DNA of 64,000 nucleotides from Flabesymbios commensalis (Eukaryota > Annelida > Polychaeta > Terebellida > Flabelligeridae): contig OZ024907.1 in NCBI GenBank assembly GCA_964017125.1, forward strand, positions 22,569,496 to 22,633,495, written 5' to 3'. The position numbers and the translations under genes are program-made. Positions 56,915-64,000 of this stretch are shown piece by piece; position 1 is the stretch's first letter; every line of letters starts with the position of its first letter. The notes under the pieces are model-generated. The model saw nothing but the letters and a program-made list of their open reading frames with translations, did no database searches and had not been told where the DNA came from.

Positions 56915-58660
56915 AAAACACAAGAAATTGATTCGGCAAAAGACAGTAAAAGTTTGTGGCAAAACTTTCACAAAATTAGTGGTAAAAGAGCACAGGCAGA
57001 GAATAACAACCCAGTTACTAGAAAAGACGGAAATCCAACAGAAAACGATTTAGAAAAAGCCAATGCGTTCGCTGAAACATTAGGGGAAATTCACAATACC
57101 CACAAAGGGCCAATTTTTGACGATAACTTAAAAAAGAAATGGACGACAAAATTGCAGAAAATTACCATCTTTTCAACCCACTAGAATTATATGTTGACGA
57201 AAAGGGCGATGAGAACCCTATAATGGGACATATATCAATATCCGAAATTTAAAAAACAACTAAGTAAAACCAAGGGTCGATCGGCACCTGGCCAAGACTG
57301 TATTCGATATACGGTACTAAAACAATGTCCAGAAATAGTATTCAAAAACCTAGAACAAATTTACAATATATGCCTACAATCTGGTTATTTTCCAGAGCCT
57401 TGGAAACAAGCAATGGGAACTATGATTCCAAAACCAAATAAAAAACCCATAATCACTACAAACTATAGACCCATCAGCCTTCTAAGCTGTATCGGAAAAT
57501 TATTTGAAAAAATACTTGCAAATAGAATAAGAGGCGAACTCGAAAAAAGAAAATTCTTTAATCAATGGCAACTTGGCTACATAAATAACAGATGCGCGAT
57601 GGAACAGATATTACGATTGACAGATAATGCCCTTACAGGCTTACAAGCAAATGGGGGTTGCCGTCTTTATAGACGTCCAAAAAGCGTTTCATTCAGTATG
57701 GCATAATGGCCCCAGATATAAGCTAATAAACAGTGAGCTGCCGAATAAAATCATACGATTAATGTCCTCGTTTATTTCAGACAGAACAATTACCGTTAAA
57801 ATTAATGATGAAATGTCAGATAGAGTAAAACTTAATGCTGGCACACCCCAAGGGTCTGTACTCAGCCCACTCTTACTTTTGATTTATGTGAAGGATATTC
57901 CAGTAGATCCCATGAACAACCAAGTAAAGATATCACAATTTGCGGATGATCTAGGTATGTGGACATTCGGCCCTAACGCCACATACGTTCAATATCGGAT
58001 CCATAAAATATTATCGGCTCTAGAAAAGTGGTGCTCCAAATGGAGAATTAAATTAAATGCTAAAAAGACGCAGCTAATTGTACTTAAAAAGAACGGGAGA
58101 CAACACAAAAAAATCAGCTCCAATTATTCGGAGAAGAAATAGATAATGTGGAAGAAGCAAAACTGCTGGGAGTGACAATCACTAAAACATTTAACTTTCG
58201 ATCACATATAAAAATGGCAATATCCAAAGCAAAGAGACGAATAAACTTACTAAGACTTCTAAGTGGTACGAACTGGGGATGTAAGCCTAAAATAATCATG
58301 CAATTATACAAACAATACGTCGGACCAGTCCTAGAATATGGAGCGATAGCTCTGCTATCGGCACCTAAAATAACACTAGAAAAGATACAACTAGTACAAA
58401 ATAAGGCTATCAAGATAGCTTACCGCCTACCGTGGTGTACCAGCACACACAAAATACATCAGCTAGCGGAAATCGAACCCATACAAAATCGATTCCAATC
58501 ATTAGCGAATAAATTTATACACTCATTAGAAGAACACTCGAAATTATTCAAACTTCAAAAGGATCTACATAATGCGATAAAGAAGAGGGACAAAACAAAT
58601 TGTCTAAACGAATTACTAGAAAACTACAAGAAACAATATGGAAATGAAAATTGTATGTAG
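56915..58660 (+). mobile_element. Jockey-like LINE fragment, reverse transcriptase
   Basis: Non-LTR ORF2 lacking the endonuclease end. Starts near SLWQNFHKISG, then GRSAPGQDCIRYTVL, FPEPWKQAMGTMIPKPNK, NYRPISLLSCIGKLFEKIL, FIDVQKAFHSVWH (motif A, catalytic Asp kept; the usual AFD is AFH), AGTPQGSVLSP, ISQFADDLGMW (FADD form of the catalytic box), WCSKWRIKLNAKKTQ, LLGVTITKTFNFRSHI and AIKIAYRLPWCTSTHKI; it ends at a stop at 58,660. Frames shift near 57,180-57,260, 57,660 and 58,140, so it is inactive. No clear poly-A tail. Confidence 0.85.
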
Positions 58661-58729
58661 CAAAAAACAACAAATTTTCTGCGAGAAAAACAACAGTTTT
58701 TAATTTAATCTCACTCTGAGAAACTTAAG

Positions 58730-59330
58730 AACACTTTTCATGATCAGATGCTGGGCATCGATATATATTAAGTGGCATTTCACCTGGGATTATTCTTTTA
58801 AGTTTAGGGCTAGATTTATTGTTTTAAGTTTAGGGGACCCTATCGTAGTCTGGGGCGAGGGTTACCATCGACATTGCCGAATGTTCGGCAAGTCAATGGA
58901 CGCGACCATCGTCTGAGGCCCGATCTTGATCGTGGTGTCATGCCCGGTCAGCAAGTGATGGTTCGCTGCAAAAACTCAGTCAAAGTAAATGATTTCCTTG
59001 ATTCATTCTTTATTCATTCCATATTCGTGCAGACATTGGCAGATATGTGTGTGTGCTACTTAGTCCTGTGCGACAGGGGGAGGCTATCCAGCCACGCGGC
59101 TGAATGTGGATGACACGGTTACACGTCTGACTTCCAAGAAGGTCGGTGGAAGACTGAACGTGCGTGGCCTGGCCGCACATGGCTTGAGCCGGGCGGAAGT
59201 GCTGACCCGTCGATCAGCGATTCCGTCCGGCTCGAACTCGGGCGCGATGATCTGCAAGTATACCACCAGAAAACTCTACATGTGTTGGTCTAAGAAATGA
59301 TTATTTTACTATGTTAGAGGAGGAAGTTGC
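58730..59330 (+). other. GC-richer segment with tRNA-like boxes, possible SINE
   Basis: Composition differs from its surroundings. ATGGCTTGAGCCGGGCGG (about 59,180) followed by CCGGCTCGAACTCGGGCGC (about 59,227) has the order and spacing of RNA polymerase III A and B boxes. It could be a tRNA-derived SINE or a relic; no second copy is in the window, and a full cloverleaf could not be confirmed by eye. Confidence 0.35.
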
Positions 59331-59334
59331 TAGA

Positions 59335-59985
59335 TATACAGAAAGCCACCGTATAATATGGTGAATTTAATAGTAGAACTGGCCGCGCCCCAGATTACGA
59401 TAATAATTACAATGTTTCAAATGAACCCTGTAATGAGGACGGAGTCATTAACAAATATGGACGATCTCTGCTAAATTTTTGTATAAACACAGAACGTAAA
59501 ATAACCAATTGGCTAATCTTTGATGATAAAGTTATCAGCCGCTACACATACTACTCGCTCATTGGAGCGAGCACTATTGATTATGTGTTACTAAGAGAAG
59601 ATAATATGATCAGTAAATTTGAAGTTCTACCGAAATTAGTTGAATCGGATCATTGTCCTATAAAATTTCATATTCTCAATTCAAAATCGCAAGAGTTAAG
59701 CTCTGCAGAAATGAACATACACGTTAATGACTCATCACCATGTTCCAATGTTTATATATGGCAAGATGAAAAAAAGATCGAATACCAAGCATCTCTACGA
59801 AATGAGCAGACATTTATTGCGTTTGAAAAAATGTTATGTGCCGTAGCTGAAGGGTGTAATAGCGATAATCTATGTGATATTTTCAATAGTTTGTTAGAAA
59901 ATGCAATATCCCCATTATTTCCAAAGAAGCAACATAAATCAAATAGTAAGAAAAACATAAAAAATACCTTTCCTTCCAACCCTTG
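59335..59985 (+). mobile_element. LINE endonuclease C-terminal half (5' of interrupted LINE)
   Basis: APE-type endonuclease signatures: GEFNSRTG (usually GDFN), GRSLLNFCI, STIDYVLL and ESDHCPIKFHI, followed by the linker to the RT ending KNTFPSNP. The frame is interrupted by the transposon starting at 59,986 and resumes at 62,558 (WYDTEC). The N-terminal endonuclease part is missing. Confidence 0.8.
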
Positions 59986-62557
59986 TAGTCCAGTCAATAA
60001 AGCCTAAAAAATGACCTTAGTTCAACAAAATTGCTTTATTTAGTTTTTCAATTGATTATGGATGGAAATAAGCTCTACTAGCCAGGATAAAAAATCTACC
60101 ACGATCTGCGTGGTGCTAATACCTTAAATTCACCAAAATCCAAGATGGCCGCCACCATTTCTATCAAAAACTAGAAAATGCATAAGTTTTTTGCCTTTAA
60201 TGCTAGAAATACAAATAAAGTGTCTAAACTGATGTTTCTGATGTCAAGGAAGTCAATTTTTATCATTTAAATAACTAATCTCTCATATCTTAAGAGATAA
60301 TGTCAATTGGAGCAGATTAAGTCTATCAATCGACGTGACCGCCAAGATGCTCGGCTTCATTGTTCACGGCAGCATTGTTGCAGGTAATACCCTTGCAGTG
60401 ACCACAAGCCAAGCTACACAACAGTCCATTTTTATAACAGGAGCAGCTGTTTTTGTCACACTTGCCGTGGCAGTTGCATTTTACAAGCTTCAGCAAAGAT
60501 GCTGGAGCAGGGTCAATCCGCATCTTTACTGGTTTGAGCCTCTCGACATTCTGACCTTTGTGGAGTATCCAGCCCCACTTGGTTGGATCAAGACCAATGC
60601 CCAGCCAGGTATGTATGAACCTGGTGGTACACTCGGTAGCTGTGGTACCTGGCTACATCACAGGTGGGTGGGAGGGATTCAGGGGGAAGATACATCGATC
60701 TGGGAGCTACATTGCTGCTGAACCTAGCTGCTCTTTCAAAGTCAAGGCTATGTCCAGGCTTACAGCTGTACAAAACTTCCAGAGAGGCCTGACCATGCTT
60801 GTTAACATTATCATGGATTTGATTTGGTGTCAGGAATGCGATGGCATGATCTTTGAGTTTGTCACATTTGCCCATTGCCATCACCTTACCTATGCCATAT
60901 TGTCTGGACACAGTATAGCATCCTGTGAGAGCGTGTAGAAAGAGCAAGGAAGCTGCAACGTCAGGGTTTATGTGGTTTTTCAGGGTGCGGATGTTGATGA
61001 TCTTATTGGCTGTCTGAAGGAAGATGTCATGATGGCTGGGACTAAGGTGGTGCAGCATTAGAACCAACAGGTCTGTGTCGTCCCCGACAATGGTTACTGA
61101 TCTCCTTTTTGCCATGGTGCATGCAGTTGACACTATGTTATAATCTGCATCAGAAGCGCTGTGTTGAACTTTTATGCCAGTTTTATCCAGCTCGCTGCCA
61201 ATAAAGTACAGAAACTTTTGTTTGTTCTTAGAGTTTGCGAGGAATGACTTTTTCTTCATGGGCAACTGCATTTCTGGCTGAAAATTGACCTCTGCACCGA
61301 TATTCTGTGAGCTTGCGCGTCTTTGATGTGTTTCGTCCTTAGTCGAAGGGCCACTTGCATAGCCATCAATTATCACAACAGCATGCTTGTAGTGGCGATG
61401 TACATATTATACATACAAATTGGATAGGTTTGCATATGTTGTCTGGTTGGGCCACGGCAGTTTTTGCAAGAGTGCGCCCCCCATCAAGGACATACACCAC
61501 GTCATCTGGGTACTTACGTATCACACATAATGGTACTTTCTTAATCAAGGCTGCCTGGAGATTGGTTTTGTCGGAAAGACGCATCAGGAGACTGCTATCA
61601 AACAGTGATGTGGGGTAAGATGACAACTCATATGTAAATAGAATTTGTGTGTCAACAGTCTCTTTACCAGCCACAACAATGCGCTGGAATAACTGTTTGG
61701 GGTCGATCTCCCGACGTTCTCCCTCAACAGTGATGTAGGTTGATGAGGCAAGTGTGGTGACATGATCTTTTTTGCGGAACGTTTACTCTGCCACCGATTT
61801 TCCATACATAGATTACAATATGGCTTGCCCAAGTGACTCTGCTCTGTCGACATCTACAGATTTGTCTGCCACGACTCCAGATGACAGACTGGCAGCTCTT
61901 TTGAATCCTTTGAGAAAGGTTCAGAGAAGTAGTGCAAAATCGTCTGCACATCCTTGGCATCCCTGGCCATCCTAGCCGCCGATCTGTCTTTGTGAACCTC
62001 TTCATCACTGGTGTTGGTGTCCTGAAGGTCGGTAACGTCTCTCATGGCCCTGTTGACCTCTGCACATGCTGGGGTAGAGAGCAGCCATACCAGACTAGTC
62101 GTTTGATCGAACCCCCTACCTCTTGTCAGACCACCAATTGCATTAAACGTTTCTCATCAGGACTTGTTCGATGTACAGGTCGCTGTATATTCCTGTCCAA
62201 TAGCTTTCAGTTCTTCTAAGGACAAAGAAACCATCAACGAACTTGCATGAGGATGAGTATCTTGGAGCTTCTCCATTTGTGTCAGGTACAGGACAAGGGA
62301 CTTCGTGTAGTTGTGGTGTCCTGCAGCAGCTAGATAGGGCAACATCTGCTGCAAAGCCTGCAGGTATAACAACCAATTACCCGTGCGACCAGCCCTGATG
62401 AATGTACGGAGGATAGAAACCAGTGTCATGTACATGAGCCTAAACTTAGCTGGTCACCGGTCACAGCCCGAGCTAAGTGTCAGACAGGCATCCCGTCTAG
62501 CCTAGACTTAGTCTTGTTGACATAGTGTAGACTGTAGAGCACAATAGAGGATCAACA
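59986..62557 (-). mobile_element. TAG-end transposon inserted in a LINE, 3-bp TSD (TTG)
   Basis: The left end TAGTCCAGTCAATAAAGCC follows TTG (59,983-59,985); TTG recurs at 62,558-62,560, where the LINE frame resumes exactly (CCT TG|G TAT GAC). The left end starts TAGTCC like the 37,736 element, and a subterminal CCAAGATGGCCGCCA (about 60,142) is shared with the others. The right end (GGATCAACA) does not mirror the left, so it is altered or lost. Coding remnants lie on the minus strand (62,435-60,326). Confidence 0.65.
60326..62435 (-). pseudogene. Transposon protein with XPG/FEN1-like nuclease and cysteine-rich tail, broken
   Basis: In minus-strand order: FIRAGRTGNWLLYLQALQQM and LPYLAAAGHHNYTKSLVLYL (62,435 side), then TQILFTYELSSYPTSLFD, then a 262-codon frame (61,376-60,588) with IIDGYA, ASDADYNIV, VTIVGDDTDLLVLMLHHL and LHALTGCYTVSRQYGIGK. 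This order (acidic DAD, DDTD, then LxGC...GIGK helix-hairpin) parallels FEN1/XPG enzymes (EAEAQ, EDMD, LLGCDY...GIGPK). It ends with CNCHGKCDKNSCSCYKNGLL and CSLACGHCKGITC (60,523-60,326). The 5' half of the gene is absent, and several frame changes separate the pieces. Confidence 0.75.
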
Positions 62558-64000
62558 TTGGTATGACACGGAATGTAAATCTTTAAAGTATGTTTTAAAT
62601 AATATCGCTAAACATAAGAAGTTTAACACACGTCAAGGTGAATATAATATACTGTTACGACAATATAAACAATTAATCCAGAAAAAGAAAAGACACTACC
62701 AACAAGTCAAACCTAGTCAGCTTGAAAATATGAGAACAGAAGATCCGAATGCCTACTGAAAATTCTGGACATCTTTAAAACCTAGAAAGGCAGCCAAAGG
62801 TCCTACCCTGTCACAATTTGTGAAATATTTTGAACAACAAGTCTACCCTCCTCATGTCGACTATTTTGACTACGATCACATGAATAATATAATAAAACTA
62901 GTTACATCATACCCAAATAATATCAATGAGGAGGGAGAGTATGGTCAACCAGATCTGATAGATTTCCTGAACAGCCCCATAACTTTAGATGAAATTCAAA
63001 CAGCAATTAGAAAGTTGAAATGTAAAAAACAGCAGGTGCAAAAGGTATTCCTGCGGAATTTTACAAGCATGGTTGTAATGAACTCTTACCCCAGCACTAG
63101 GTTTACTTTTTAATGCCATTATTGCCAATGGAGAATATCCATCAAGTTGGGCCACTGGTATAATTCATCCTGTTCACAAAAAAGTTGACCATAACGTGCC
63201 CGATAACTACAGGAAAGTTACAGTAATGCCATGCATTGGAAAATTATTTGAATCTGTATTTAATAACAGACGGTCTTTTAAAAATGATGTATGCAATGAT
63301 AATGATCCCTTGCAAGCCGGTTTTAAAACTAACTCCCGGACAACTGATAATATATTTATACTATGTGCCATTATAAATGGCATTATAGCGAAGGTGTCTT
63401 TCAAAGCCCCTATATACATGTTTTGTTGATTTTACAAAAGCATTTGACTATATTAACAGATCAGTTCTGTACTATAAATTACTGAGCAGAGGAATAGATG
63501 GCAATTTTTTAAATGTGATAAAGAGTATGTTCTCTAAAGCTGAGTGCCGTGTAAAATGGGATTCGTGCATCAGCGAGATATTAAAAAGCGAATTTGGTGT
63601 CCTGCAAGGAGGTATGCTCAGCCCCAAATTATTGACAGAATTTCTACAGGATATATCCAAATCATTCGATCAAGGTCAGGGTATCCCCGTAGACACTTTT
63701 TTAATTGTATACTTGTTATTTGCAGACGACCTTGTCCTTTTTTCAGATTCTGCTAATGGATTGCAAAAGCAATTAACTGCCCTGTATAAGTATGCTTCGC
63801 TGTGGCATATAATATTTAGCATTCCTTAAGCAAAAGTTCTCATATTTAACAAACGCCATACGTCAGAATGTGACAACTTTTACTATGGTGATGACGTAAT
63901 AGAAAAAGCTGAAAAATATAAATACCTTGGAGTTGTATATAGTACTAAATATCCTAAGAATGTATTGAAAAAAACGTTCCTTCATCTCGCTTCCCAAGCT
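62558..64000 (+). mobile_element. LINE reverse transcriptase, continues past window end
   Basis: Second part of the LINE that starts at 59,335. WYDTECKSLKYVLNN, KFWTSLKPRKAAKG, PDNYRKVTVMPCIGKLFESV, VDFTKAFDYINRSVLYYKL (motif A), GVLQGGMLSPKLL and LLFADDLVLFSDSANGLQKQ (catalytic FADD), then KYKYLGVVYSTK. A few frame changes and stops make it inactive. The clade is not assigned. Confidence 0.85.

Overview
The window is metazoan nuclear DNA: three spliced, intact-looking genes with canonical GT-AG introns lie in AT-rich sequence full of transposons, SINEs, LINEs and palindromic repeats. The vertebrate-like gene set (a DPY19L3 orthologue, an NAAA-type amidase, a tocopherol-transfer-like CRAL-TRIO protein), the repeat content and the frequent AGGCCTA-type words suggest an invertebrate deuterostome such as a hemichordate. 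That assignment is inference from general knowledge; nothing in the sequence proves it.

Layout. 0.9-11.9 kb (+): DPY19L3-type protein C-mannosyltransferase, 17 coding exons, 726 codons, with phase-compatible splice junctions throughout. 11.9-17.5 kb: its probable 3' UTR, then gene-free sequence with a SINE and a ~200-bp tandem repeat. 17.5-53.5 kb (+): an N-acylethanolamine acid amidase (NAAA) gene, 10 coding exons, 355 aa, split by a 29.35-kb intron (20,025-49,377). Inside that intron on the opposite strand lies a complete 7-exon gene (36,547 down to 21,220) for a 316-aa CRAL-TRIO lipid-transfer protein. Its first exon lies 7.4 kb upstream of the second and matches in splice phase and in family sequence.

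The mobile fraction is the unusual part. Four insertions share ends that read TAG...CTA and 3-bp target duplications: 29,300-34,470 (foldback, non-coding, satellite core), 37,736-47,712 (coding, ~10 kb), 39,798-45,257 (inserted in the coding part of the previous one) and 59,986-62,557 (inserted in a LINE; only its left end is recognisable). The coding ones carry decayed pieces of a large protein family with an XPG/FEN1-like nuclease core and a cysteine-rich tail. This fits Academ-type DNA transposons as I remember that superfamily. Other repeats are a dimeric tRNA-derived SINE (three copies), about 14 copies of a palindromic element with CCCAGCAAACA-like ends, hairpin elements ending in AAAGGGTTAA, a near-perfect 365-bp TTAA-flanked foldback, and fragments of four LINEs.

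53.5-64 kb holds no host gene that I can recognise: palindromic repeats, a Jockey-like LINE fragment, a GC-richer tRNA-like segment, and a LINE interrupted by the fourth TAG-end transposon and running off the window end. The three host genes have no obvious shared pathway. Two act on lipids (NAAA hydrolyses fatty acid amides; CRAL-TRIO proteins carry hydrophobic ligands), but their nesting need not be functional.
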